From positions 60,383 through 124,382 of the forward strand of contig CBDHDM010000041.1 of NCBI GenBank assembly GCA_965261315.1: a DNA stretch of 64,000 nucleotides, given 5' to 3'. Source of the stretch: Endozoicomonas sp965261315. GTDB taxonomy: Bacteria; Pseudomonadota; Gammaproteobacteria; Pseudomonadales; Endozoicomonadaceae. Positions within the stretch are counted from its first letter, which is position 1. Every line of letters begins with the position of its first letter. The position numbers and the translations under genes are program-made. Shown one piece after another: positions 54,653-63,603 of this stretch. The notes beneath the pieces were generated by a model. The model worked only from the letters and a program-made list of their open reading frames with translations. It did not search any database and was not told the DNA's origin.

Positions 54653-56756
54653 TTTTGAACATCAGCTGAAGCTGCTGTAATAACAGCCTCACTTCAGGAT
54701 CCTCTTCTTCAAGCCAGCCATGAATAATCGCTGACGGACTGGAATCTACCTCTATCTTACCCTTGTCTTGATTCCCTGAAAGTTGGGTTTCCAGCAGCTG
54801 CATTTGATGATCAATAACCAGGTACGATTCCTGAAGCTTGTCCTCAACAATATGGTCAGCCAACCGTATGCGGTGTGCCCCCAGTGTGGAGATATAACTC
54901 AACAAAGCATGGGAAAGAGCCAGAAAACGAAAACTTTCATCCTTTGCCCGCTGATAGCGCCCCGGCTCTGTGAGCATATTCATAATGGCTGCATATAGCT
55001 GAGCATCCATATTGTGTGCATGACGACGGGCCAGGCGATAATCCACGGTATCCCGCTTGCCATTTTGATATTGCTCCATAACCTGAGCCAGGTATTCCCT
55101 ATGTCTGGATATGGTCAACGCCATAACCCGGTTCAGCCGCTTTGACTCCCAGTCAGGCAGAATAAACACAACCGCTGTGACAGCCAGCAGACAGCCTAAG
55201 AGTGTATCCCCCAGACGGGGCATAATCACAGCAAACCCCATCCCCTGCTGATTAAAACAAAACAACACCAGCAAGGTAATAAAGGCGGTTGCCAGGTCAT
55301 AGCGCACGGTGCGAAGCGCAAAAAACAGAATTCCGCTGATCACCATCAGGACCAGCTGACCTTCCTGACCAGGAAAAAGGTACAGAAGAGGTATTCCGAC
55401 CAGCAGGCCGGCCAGGGTTCCAAGAACCCTCTGGGTAAGTTTCTGCCTTGTTGCGCTGTAGCTGGGCTGGCAGACAAACAGTATGGTCAGCAAAACCCAG
55501 TAACCGGGTTGCAGTTTCAATAGCACAATCAGCCCATAGCCTACGGTCAGCGCAGTTGCCAGACGGAGACCGTGCCGAAATAGAGGGCTGTCCAGACGGC
55601 ATTCATTCCAGATGCACAGCAGGTGAGCCTTGATCCCCTGTGGATCGGAATCTGCCAGTATACTCTCTTCACCAGGCATCTCTGAACCGGGGTACCCTAC
55701 CGACGACATTTGTAATTCCACGGTCGCCAGGTTTTTCAGCAGGTATTCCAGCTGAACCAGTAAAGACTGCCACTGTGGATTGTTTTGTTGCTTCAGATAC
55801 TCCAGTGACTGCTGCAGCTCATCAAGAACAGCCACACTGTTGCTATCATGCAGATACTCTCGCCCCATGGCCAGAGAATGAGCTATGGCCCGACATGCTG
55901 TTGCCTGAACTCTCAGCATTTTCTGAAAACGGAAAAGAATATCGCTTCGGGAGAAGCTTTCTGCCAGATCCTGATAGCGATAGTGAGAGGAACTCACCCG
56001 CTCATGAATATCCTGTGCAAGAAAGTAGATTTGCAGAAAAGGCTGCTCTCGCATACTGATCTGCCGGCGAACTCTCTGAAGCAATGAAACCTTGGCCTGA
56101 TTCAGAGCGTTAACAACACTCGCATTTTTTCTGGCCACCTCCAGGCGTGAAGGCTGAGGGTTCATATTAGCAACGGGATCAAACAACTGACTTTTACTGT
56201 CAAAATAACCAGCCAGTTCTTTAAATACATTGGCCAGAGACTGCTGCACAGGTCGATTAGGCCAGAGGATATGCCAGACCAGAGACAGCACACCATACCA
56301 GAGCGCTCCGCCCAGAAGCAGAATCGGCTGCTCCCAGAGACTGGGACTTTCTCCCGCACCAAGCATGGTGTAAACAGCCAGGAGCAACGAAGCAAATGCC
56401 ATACTGCTATACCGTGGCCCCATAGCACCGAGCATGGTAAAGCCAAACGTTGAGCAGAAGAGTCCGGCAGCAAAAAGAAATGGATGACCGAACAGCAGCT
56501 CAATTGACAGTGATGCCAGTAGAAAACAGGCAAGCATCAAGATCAGGGCTTTAATTCTTCCCCAAAGGTTGTCATCCACTTCGGCCAGAGCAGCAGCAAT
56601 AATGCCCAAGACCATGGGTGTGATCTCATCGGTTGTTCCCCGATACCAGGCGGGTAAGGTAACGCCAGCCAATGCAAAAAAGACTTTTACACTGTAATTT
56701 ATCCGGTCATTTGCCCAGTAGTTGCGTAACGGTTGGAAGATATCAGGGGAGAACAT
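54615..56756 (-). CDS. YccS-like FUSC-family inner-membrane protein
   Basis: A 713-residue membrane protein of the YccS/YhfK group (aromatic acid exporter-related, FUSC). Two membrane bundles, about residues 20-160 (GVTLPAWYRGTTDEITPMVL first) and 390-520 (LRLATALTVGYGLIVLLKL, YWVLLTILFVCQPSYSATRQ), each precede a helical cytoplasmic region. YSATRQKLTQRVLGTLAGLL is the conserved family segment. Length matches YccS (about 720). Substrate not known; relatives export aromatic or hydroxycinnamic acids. Confidence 0.9.
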   Translation of the reverse strand: MFSPDIFQPLRNYWANDRINYSVKVFFALAGVTLPAWYRGTTDEITPMVLGIIAAALAEVDDNLWGRIKALILMLACFLLASLSIELLFGHPFLFAAGLFCSTFGFTMLGAMGPRYSSMAFASLLLAVYTMLGAGESPSLWEQPILLLGGALWYGVLSLVWHILWPNRPVQQSLANVFKELAGYFDSKSQLFDPVANMNPQPSRLEVARKNASVVNALNQAKVSLLQRVRRQISMREQPFLQIYFLAQDIHERVSSSHYRYQDLAESFSRSDILFRFQKMLRVQATACRAIAHSLAMGREYLHDSNSVAVLDELQQSLEYLKQQNNPQWQSLLVQLEYLLKNLATVELQMSSVGYPGSEMPGEESILADSDPQGIKAHLLCIWNECRLDSPLFRHGLRLATALTVGYGLIVLLKLQPGYWVLLTILFVCQPSYSATRQKLTQRVLGTLAGLLVGIPLLYLFPGQEGQLVLMVISGILFFALRTVRYDLATAFITLLVLFCFNQQGMGFAVIMPRLGDTLLGCLLAVTAVVFILPDWESKRLNRVMALTISRHREYLAQVMEQYQNGKRDTVDYRLARRHAHNMDAQLYAAIMNMLTEPGRYQRAKDESFRFLALSHALLSYISTLGAHRIRLADHIVEDKLQESYLVIDHQMQLLETQLSGNQDKGKIEVDSSPSAIIHGWLEEEDPEVRLLLQQLQLMFKIMPEMHALALTL

Positions 56757-57085
56757 GATGGAGAGCTGGTTGCCGGGCGATTGATCTAAAGTTTATGAGC
56801 ATACCCGAAAAAAGCTGAGAGACTAAGTAGCGATGGCCGTAATCCCAGAGAAACTATTTCGTTGTACCGGTTTTATGGCGCTTCATTCACCAGCATTTAA
56901 GAAAAAACCGGGAAAATCGCTCAAGGCCACCCACCAAAATAAATATAAAACACTAAAAAAAGCCAATAAAAAAAGTAAAATCATAGAAAAGCTTGCTTGC
57001 TTGCAGACTAAAATGCAGGTAGTTACTAAAAAACAGGCTTTCCCCCTGTTTTATCCAGGCTCTGTTTTTTTTTATTGACTGAACC
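56757..57085. other. A/T-rich gap upstream of a broken small gene
   Basis: 329 bp. An 81-codon Lys-rich frame (56833-57078) has no ribosome site and its composition follows the A-rich DNA. I do not support it as a gene. Confidence 0.5.
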
Positions 57086-57394
57086 ATGGTTTTACCAGAA
57101 ATTAGCGCTGCAACGCCAGTTCCCCCGCTCTTGTAGACCAGCCTCTGTGAGCGATGGTTTGCAGATGAGGAACGGCTGTTTGCTATTTGTCTTGACCGGC
57201 ATTCAGAGCAGGCAGAGATGGAAGAGTATCCAGACTTTGAAGAAGAGTTTTACAAAGCGGCCAGAGCCAAAAAGCGTTATCGCTCCCGCCAGGCCGACTA
57301 TGAGAAGAAACGGTCGAAAGCGGAGCTTCACCTTGAACGCAAACGGTTGCGGGAATTACTCGGAGACGAGCACCTGGTTTTTGACCACTGGTAA
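57086..57394 (+). pseudogene. Small gene with in-frame TAG near its start
   Basis: ATG 57086 reads MVLPEISAATPVPPLL and meets TAG at 57134-57136. The same frame then continues for 85 codons with a normal protein look (ERWFADEERLFAICLDRHSE, KAARAKKRYRSRQADYEKKR) to HLVFDHW and TAA at 57392. The second part has no in-frame ATG before the internal MEEYPDF, so the stop probably kills the gene; a frameshift pair around 57128-57145 (which would read VDQPL) is an alternative. It is charged, cytosolic and of unknown function. It lies on the same strand as rimK, about 355 bp upstream. Confidence 0.55.
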
Positions 57395-57749
57395 ATTGAC
57401 TCCCGTTATTGATCAGGATCCCTCCTCTACCCAAGGGCTGCAGTTTGTCAGCCCGCTTTGATTTATATTGCCGTTTACAACCAGTTACCCGGATCGTTTT
57501 TGTGAAGATAGAATAAGTAGTCATGAGCAGAGTACTCCGCTCATCACAAACCATGAAATGGCTACAGAAATCAAAGTAGCCGAATTTTCACAGTAAAAGA
57601 TGAGTACTACTTTTATAAAACAGTTTTACGAATCTGCCGATCCCCGTATATTCAGTAAAAAGCTCTCTGGTAAGCCATACTTTTTCTCTACCATTAATGA
57701 ACGAGGTTTTCAGCCAGAGCGCAGAATGACCTTTATCAGGAATTACCCA

Positions 57750-58652
57750 ATGCGAATTGCGCTACTTTCACGAAACGAGCGGTTGTACTCATCCCGCCGT
57801 ATCATTGAGGCTGCAGAGGCCAGAGGGCATACAATCGATGTCATTGATATTTTAAGTTGTTATATGAATATTAATGATAAAAACCCCAGCATTCATATGA
57901 AAGGGGTTGAGTTGCCTCATTATGATGCAGTGATTCCGCGCATTGGAGCCTCTAATACATTTTATGGTACAGCAGTACTTCGCCAGTTTGAGATGATGAA
58001 TTGTTACTCATTGAACGAATCTCTGGCGATTGCACGTTCCCGGGACAAGTTGCGTTCAATGCAACTACTGTCGCGTAAAGGCGTTGGTCTACCCGTTACC
58101 GGTTTTGCCAGTGGTCCAGGTGATATTCCTGATCTGATTGAAATGGTCGGGGGGGCGCCTCTGGTGATCAAACTTTTAGAAGGAACCCAGGGAATCGGTG
58201 TGGTTCTGGCTGAAACCCGTAAAGCAGCAGAGAGTGTTCTGGAAGCGTTTATGGGTCTGAAAGCCAATATTATGGTTCAGGAATACATCAAAGAAGCCGG
58301 TGGTGCTGACATTCGCTGCTTTGTTATAGGCGACAAAGTAATCGCAGCCATGAAGCGTCAGGCGCCTGAAGGTGAATTCCGTTCAAATATTCATCGTGGT
58401 GGTAGTGCCAGTCTGGTCAAGTTGACCAAAGATGAGCGCGCTACCGCAGTAAAGGCGGCAAAAGCCATGGGTCTGAGACTGGCAGGCGTGGATATTCTTC
58501 GCTCGAATCGAGGCCCGCTGGTGATGGAAGTCAACTCATCCCCAGGCCTGGAAGGTATTGAGCGCGCGACCGCCAATGATGTTGCAAACTGTATTATTGA
58601 ATACATCGAAAATAATTATCATCGAACCAGCAATACCCGCATTACTGGATAA
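57750..58652 (+). CDS. rimK: ATP-grasp glutamate ligase RimK
   Basis: A 300-residue ATP-grasp ligase that adds glutamate residues to the C-terminus of ribosomal protein S6; RimK-type enzymes also make poly-alpha-glutamate. MRIALLSRNERLYSSRRIIE and VIPRIGASNTFYGTAVLRQF are typical of the N-terminal domain. LLEGTQGIGVVLAE, AGGADIRCFVIGDKVIAAMK and MEVNSSPGLEGIE are the ATP and metal segments. ATG 57750 with AGGA upstream gives the family length; the frame is open to ATG 57600, but those 50 residues are not in RimK. The next gene is a zinc deacylase-like protein 113 bp on. Confidence 0.94.
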   Translation: MRIALLSRNERLYSSRRIIEAAEARGHTIDVIDILSCYMNINDKNPSIHMKGVELPHYDAVIPRIGASNTFYGTAVLRQFEMMNCYSLNESLAIARSRDKLRSMQLLSRKGVGLPVTGFASGPGDIPDLIEMVGGAPLVIKLLEGTQGIGVVLAETRKAAESVLEAFMGLKANIMVQEYIKEAGGADIRCFVIGDKVIAAMKRQAPEGEFRSNIHRGGSASLVKLTKDERATAVKAAKAMGLRLAGVDILRSNRGPLVMEVNSSPGLEGIERATANDVANCIIEYIENNYHRTSNTRITG

Positions 58653-58765
58653 TTCACTTTCGCCAACCACCATCACTCTGACTGATGTTAAAAAAAACAC
58701 CGGAGTGATGCTTTTCAACCCTGACCTCGGCCTCTGAAGCCCGGTGGTTAGGGCTGGAGTCCTCC

Positions 58766-59821
58766 ATGGAACGAGCACAACCTTTAGAGCTGTTTGGCCA
58801 TACCATCCTCCCTGGTACACGACAACACCTTAATATCCCTGTCGTAAAACTCTACACGGATACCCCCATCGACCTGCGAATGGAGGTCATCCACGGTCGT
58901 AGAAAAGGCCCATGTCTTTTAGTGACAGCAGCCATTCATGGTGATGAGTTGAATGGTGTCGAAATCTGCCGGCAAATTCTTGGCCATAAAAACCTGTCCA
59001 AAATCTATGGCACCCTGATCATCATTCCAGTGGTCAACCAGCTTGGATTCATCCAGCAAATCCGCTACCTGCCCGATCGCAGGGATCTGAACCGTTGCTT
59101 CCCGGGTTCAAGCAAAGGTTCTCTGGGTGGCAGACTTGCCAACCTGATTACTACCGGTATTTTCCCGCACGTAGACTACGCTTTGGACCTGCATACCGGC
59201 GCTATCCACAGAACCAACCTGCCACAGTTGAGAACAGACCTGACCAACGAGAAGTGCGTTGCTCTGGCCAGGGCATTTGGTGCGCCGGTTATCCTTCACT
59301 CATCCCTGAGAGACGGCTCCTTCCGGGGGGCTGCAAACGAGTACAACATTCCTGCGCTGGTTTATGAGGCTGGTGAAGCTTTACGACTGGAAGAAGCGTC
59401 GATCAAACTGGGTCTCAAAGGCGTTATGCGTGTTATGCGACATCTGAACATGCTTCCCAAAAAGCCTGTTAAAACCCCAGCAATTCAGCCTTGGGAGTGC
59501 AACCAGAGCCAATGGTTGAGAAGCTCAAGAGATGGCCTGGTATTACTGCATATCAAACAAGGACACCTGGTTAAGGAAGGCGATACCATGATGACCATTG
59601 TGAATCCGTTTGATGCCAGCGACAGTGAAAGTATCATGGCTCCTTTTGACGGGGTGGTTATAGGCCTTAGCCAGCTCCCACTGGCTAATGAAGGCGATGC
59701 CCTGGTTCACCTTGCCAAAGTCAGCAGCACTCTGGCAGATACTGAGTATGATCAGGAAGTTATCGAAGAAGTTCTGGACCTGGGGGTTGCCCAACTGCCG
59801 GTGCCTGAGAATCAGGACTAA
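58766..59821 (+). CDS. AstE/aspartoacylase-like zinc deacylase
   Basis: A 351-residue protein of the M14-like succinylglutamate desuccinylase/aspartoacylase superfamily. The zinc ligands are AAIHGDELNG (His, Glu) and YALDLHTGAIHR (His). DRRDLNRCFPG is the substrate-carboxylate Arg motif, and LVYEAGEALRLEE holds the catalytic Glu. A C-terminal beta domain (from about 250) looks like a biotinyl/lipoyl-type sandwich (GLVLLHIKQGHLVKEGDTMM). It follows rimK on the same strand, a common pairing in gammaproteobacteria, so it may act on a glutamylated or acylated amino acid product. Confidence 0.9.
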   Translation: MERAQPLELFGHTILPGTRQHLNIPVVKLYTDTPIDLRMEVIHGRRKGPCLLVTAAIHGDELNGVEICRQILGHKNLSKIYGTLIIIPVVNQLGFIQQIRYLPDRRDLNRCFPGSSKGSLGGRLANLITTGIFPHVDYALDLHTGAIHRTNLPQLRTDLTNEKCVALARAFGAPVILHSSLRDGSFRGAANEYNIPALVYEAGEALRLEEASIKLGLKGVMRVMRHLNMLPKKPVKTPAIQPWECNQSQWLRSSRDGLVLLHIKQGHLVKEGDTMMTIVNPFDASDSESIMAPFDGVVIGLSQLPLANEGDALVHLAKVSSTLADTEYDQEVIEEVLDLGVAQLPVPENQD

Positions 59822-59835
59822 CTAGCTTGAATCCT

Positions 59836-59874
59836 CTGGTGCAGCCTTCCTTTAGCAGGAAAACGCTGCACCAG
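59836..59874 (+). terminator. Hairpin after the AstE-like gene
   Basis: CTGGTGCAGC (59836-59845) pairs with GCTGCACCAG (59865-59874), with an inner TTCCT/AGGAA pair, 15 bp after the stop. Likely terminator of the rimK unit. The following 245 bp to the next start are A/T-rich and hold no gene. Confidence 0.65.
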
Positions 59875-60119
59875 AAGTTGATATGCTTGTAGTAATGTTC
59901 TTTATAAACAAAAAATCATAAAAAATAAAATTAAATCGCAAAATAGAATAAAAAAGACAATTACCCCGAAATAGAGAGTTATAACCCGAGAGCTGCAATA
60001 ATTAGTAGATAGATAAAGGTATAGTAAATGTATAGAACACCTTTTTGGTATTATTAAATATCTATCAATCATTAAAATCAAAGCTAATTCTTAAAACATT
60101 ATTCTGGGGGAAACAACCA

Positions 60120-62711
60120 ATGATACCGGAGAATCGACCTCCCTCTGAAAATAAGTCCATACCACCTGTTGAAGCGGGCGCAAAATACACCGAGAAAGGC
60201 TTTTGGAGAAAAGCAGCTCGTGTAGTTTCCAACGCTCCCAGTGTTATCTATAGAGGACCCAAGTGGATGGCCTCTATCCCGGGAAAATCATTTAACCTGG
60301 TTTTTCCCAAGAAAAAAATCTCTGAACGCTCTGTTAAAGCAGTTCCTGATCCTTTCAAAGCAGGAGACAGTAAAAAACGGAGAAAACTATCATTACTATC
60401 CCCATCAAAAATAATAAAAAGAATATTCAATTTCCAAAAAAGAAAAAGCAAAGAAAATAAAAAAACGGACCAAACTCTTTCTATCAGCTCAAACAGCCAT
60501 CGTCAGGATAAACAAAGCACTATACCCAATGCTGCAAATATCTCAGCATCAACACCTGAAAGACATCATCAACATTTTGAGAGTTCACTGGAAGATGATA
60601 CTGGTGATGAGTGTGTCGATGATGATCCAGGTCTTGTGCCTCTGATTTCTGACACAGATGATGATTATGACGAAGTCGTCATAGACCCGACGCCTATGGC
60701 CCCTATCAAAGACGATCATTTTGTAGCTGAGAGTGTTAACACAGGTGATGCTAAAGAGAATCAAAGACCAAAGGCACACACAGCTCCCTCTCTCTTCAGC
60801 CATAAGATCTATCTCAATATAGGTAGATGGAGAGGAGTACGAGAGAAACAGCTGGATGACCTGGTACACCAATTAACCATAAGGCGACAGAAGGTTCAGG
60901 CATTTATACGCGACACACAGCTTGCCTTTTTGAGATATGGACCGTCATCAACGTCAACACTGCAACAGCTATATGAGCTGGAAGAAAGCTCTCTATCTTT
61001 TACCAGAGGACTTTTGAATTACAACAAAAAAGCAAAAAAACACCCGAAACTTTCTCTGATAATAAAATCACTTGAAGCAGATTTCACTGGTTTGAGAACA
61101 TTTATTACAGATGCGCAACAATATGACTTCAGAAGTGGTCATCAATACTTGCAACAAGTCCTGCTTTACAAGGAAGTTGCTGACAGACTGTTAGCAATGG
61201 AAAAGAAACCTATCCCGGAGTTCAAAGAACTAAAACAAAGAGTGGATGAGGTTATTAATGAGAAGATAGATACCGGTTTAAATGATGGTATTCCCGTTGA
61301 ATGCGTCTCTGAGAACATTGATGAGCTGCTTGATCTGGACTCAGAGCTAAGAAAGATATTTCCAGACAAAAGAAAGTTTGATACTGAGATGATTCGGGTA
61401 CTTTCTAAAAACAGCAAACCGTTTCATAGCCAATTCCATGTATATCTGGATGGAAAATGGAAAAAGATCAGTACAACCTTTACTCCTGCTGCAGCCATGC
61501 GTTCTCCCTTTCCATTAAATACCGACTTACCTGTCAACCGAGCACCTTTTGAAAGACCCTATAATGGTATGTTAAGCCTATCCATGGAAAGGAATACCAA
61601 GCATGCGGTAAATATGATGGGTTATACAATGAAAATTGATGACCGGCCAGTGACCAGCCAGATCCGTGTCGGCTGCCCTTATGCCTATGCTGAAAAAAGT
61701 GAAAAGCGAAGAGAAGAAGTAACCCTTGATCGCATTAAAGAAATTTTTACGGCCTTATTGGTTCAAAATCATTCGGAACAACTTCAAAAAGCCCTTACGG
61801 ATCCCAGGCACTCAGCCATTGATTTGACGGCGGCTTACCTTAACCTGCTAAGTCCGGATAATATCCGTCACAACGGTGTGATGACAGCTATTGGTCAGGA
61901 TGATGAGAAAAAATGGGTTGAAAAAATTCATAAAGCATTAAAGGATCTGTCTGGAAAAGAGATGACACTGAAAGTCTGTCTCGCCAATGGCGAAAATGCT
62001 GATGTCAGAATAATCCCAAATGTACGAATGTTTGTAATTCCGTGCAATCAATTGGCTCTTCAGCAGTCACCTGATAGTAAGCTATCAAAACGAGCATTAA
62101 ACAAAATGCTCAGATATTTCGCAAACACATGGAAAACAGTTAATCAGGTCAATACCGAGTCACTTAAATGGCTTCTTGGGCCAGACGGCCCGGTACGTCA
62201 AAAAAGCAGACTCCTATCTGGAAATCAACAACACCGTGTTAATCAGCTTGAAGATCAAATAAGGGGCTTATTTAACTCCAGAAAAGTCGACTTCGAGACA
62301 GTGGCAAAAGAAAAAAATCCGTTTATTTTTGCAGAAATACTTTTCCAGCTTTTGGAAGAGCTGGAGATCGATATCTTCAGCGGATGCAAGAGCAACAAGG
62401 ATCGCACTTCAATTTTTCAGACAGTACTTCAGTCCCTGTTAACCACAGATATGTATCTGCATGAGAGTCAGTCAGGTGATAGTGATGTTACCGCTCAGCT
62501 CTATAGTCTTGTGGCCGAGCTATTTATGGTTTACGGGGGGCATACAGAAGTACAGAAAAGGAATACAGGACTGGTGGGCTACCGACTTGATGACACACCC
62601 GGTAAAGACCTGGACCCTCTCAGCTATAAATTCATGAGGCGTAAACCGTTGAATGGTGCTAGGAAAGAACAAAAACCCTTTTCCAATCCCCATGCTCCAA
62701 TCACTCTTTGA
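60120..62711 (+). CDS. SopB/IpgD-like phosphoinositide phosphatase, putative secreted effector
   Basis: An 863-residue protein. ATG 60120 has a strong ribosome site (GGGGGAAAC); an upstream TTG at 60045 is unlikely. Residues 1-150 are basic and Ser/Lys-rich; 160-205 very acidic; 240-430 helical. From about residue 480 it follows SopB/IpgD block by block: ERNTKHAVNMMGYTMK, RIKEIFTALLVQNHSEQLQK, LTAAYLNLLSPDNIRHNGVM, the active-site loop FSGCKSNKDRTS (Cys756, Arg762; SopB has CKSGKDRTG) and GGHTEVQKRNTGLVGY. The upstream N-F-G-V-N-E motif of SopB is altered here (VRMFVIPCNQLAL). SopB and IpgD are type III effectors that dephosphorylate host phosphoinositides. No secretion genes or chaperone are in this window, so delivery is inference. 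Confidence 0.82.
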   Translation: MIPENRPPSENKSIPPVEAGAKYTEKGFWRKAARVVSNAPSVIYRGPKWMASIPGKSFNLVFPKKKISERSVKAVPDPFKAGDSKKRRKLSLLSPSKIIKRIFNFQKRKSKENKKTDQTLSISSNSHRQDKQSTIPNAANISASTPERHHQHFESSLEDDTGDECVDDDPGLVPLISDTDDDYDEVVIDPTPMAPIKDDHFVAESVNTGDAKENQRPKAHTAPSLFSHKIYLNIGRWRGVREKQLDDLVHQLTIRRQKVQAFIRDTQLAFLRYGPSSTSTLQQLYELEESSLSFTRGLLNYNKKAKKHPKLSLIIKSLEADFTGLRTFITDAQQYDFRSGHQYLQQVLLYKEVADRLLAMEKKPIPEFKELKQRVDEVINEKIDTGLNDGIPVECVSENIDELLDLDSELRKIFPDKRKFDTEMIRVLSKNSKPFHSQFHVYLDGKWKKISTTFTPAAAMRSPFPLNTDLPVNRAPFERPYNGMLSLSMERNTKHAVNMMGYTMKIDDRPVTSQIRVGCPYAYAEKSEKRREEVTLDRIKEIFTALLVQNHSEQLQKALTDPRHSAIDLTAAYLNLLSPDNIRHNGVMTAIGQDDEKKWVEKIHKALKDLSGKEMTLKVCLANGENADVRIIPNVRMFVIPCNQLALQQSPDSKLSKRALNKMLRYFANTWKTVNQVNTESLKWLLGPDGPVRQKSRLLSGNQQHRVNQLEDQIRGLFNSRKVDFETVAKEKNPFIFAEILFQLLEELEIDIFSGCKSNKDRTSIFQTVLQSLLTTDMYLHESQSGDSDVTAQLYSLVAELFMVYGGHTEVQKRNTGLVGYRLDDTPGKDLDPLSYKFMRRKPLNGARKEQKPFSNPHAPITL

Positions 62712-62734
62712 AAAATCTGAAATAAGGGGGAGCC

Positions 62735-62754
62735 GTAGCCCTCTGCAGGGCTAC
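62735..62754. terminator. Hairpin between the effector-like gene and thyA
   Basis: GTAGCCCT and AGGGCTAC form an 8-bp perfect stem with a 4-base loop between two convergent genes. Position suits a shared terminator; no T-run. Confidence 0.5.
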
Positions 62755-62841
62755 GCAGATCACAATACTTAAACAGACACAGCAGCCTTTATATGAGGGT
62801 GAGCTTCATAATTGGCTAACTCAAAATCATCCCCGGTAAAC

Positions 62842-63603
62842 TCAAACAGGGTCACGAATTTCCGGATTCAACTTCATCTGAGGGCGTTTATAGGGTGTTC
62901 TGCTCAATTGCTCTTCCGTCTGCTCAATATGATTGGAGTAAAGGTGGGCATCACCAAAGGTATGCACAAAATCACCAGGCTCCAGATCGCAAACCTGTGC
63001 AATCATCATGGTTAACAGGGCGTAGGAAGCAATATTAAAAGGCACGCCCAGGAAAATATCTGCACTGCGCTGATAGAGTTGACAGGAAAGTTTTCCATCC
63101 AGTACATAAAATTGAAAAAGGCAGTGACAGGGTGGTAGCGCCTGCCGTCCCATGGCTGCATTTTCTTTTGGTGAATAAGCTACATCAGGAAGTACCGATG
63201 GGTTCCAGGCACTGATGACCATTCTTCGGGAATCTGGATTGGTTTTAATCTCATTCAGTAACCACTGAATCTGGTCAACAACTTCACCATTGGCTCCTTC
63301 CCAACTCCGCCATTGCTTGCCATAAACCGGGCCAAGATCCCCTTCATCCGTTGCCCATTCATTCCAGATACGGACGCCATTTTCCTGAAGGTAACCAATA
63401 TTGGTATCCCCTTTCAAAAACCAGAGCAGCTCATGAATAATTGACCGCAGGTGGCATTTTTTGGTGGTTACCAGAGGGAATCCTTCCGACAGGTCAAAAC
63501 GCATCTGATAACCAAATACACTGTAGGTGCCGGTACCCGTACGATCCGACTTGAAGGTGCCATGATCTTTCACATGCCGTAAGAGGTCCAAATATTCTTT
63601 CAT
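62842..63603 (-). CDS. thyA: Thymidylate synthase ThyA with frameshifted C-terminus
   Basis: Methylates dUMP to dTMP with 5,10-methylene-tetrahydrofolate. The catalytic Cys (ALPPCHCLFQFYV), the phosphate-binding Arg residues (SDRTGTGTYSVFG, PDSRRMVISAWNP), the dUMP loop (QRSADIFLGVPFNIASYALL) and DAHLYSNHIEQ are intact. The frame stops after NPEIRDPV (253 residues). In the next frame the proper tail follows without a gap, KFVTLFEFTGDDFELANYEA then HPHIKAAVSV, and ends in TAA at 62769-62771. So about 25 C-terminal residues are lost. The C-terminus closes over the active site in known enzymes, so activity is in doubt. The start overlaps the lgt stop (ATGA at 63600-63603), as in other gammaproteobacteria. 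Confidence 0.93.
   Translation of the reverse strand: MKEYLDLLRHVKDHGTFKSDRTGTGTYSVFGYQMRFDLSEGFPLVTTKKCHLRSIIHELLWFLKGDTNIGYLQENGVRIWNEWATDEGDLGPVYGKQWRSWEGANGEVVDQIQWLLNEIKTNPDSRRMVISAWNPSVLPDVAYSPKENAAMGRQALPPCHCLFQFYVLDGKLSCQLYQRSADIFLGVPFNIASYALLTMMIAQVCDLEPGDFVHTFGDAHLYSNHIEQTEEQLSRTPYKRPQMKLNPEIRDPV

Noticed and set aside
56833..57078. 81-codon Lys-rich frame
   Set aside because: Composition follows a poly-A-rich stretch, no ribosome site, no family pattern.
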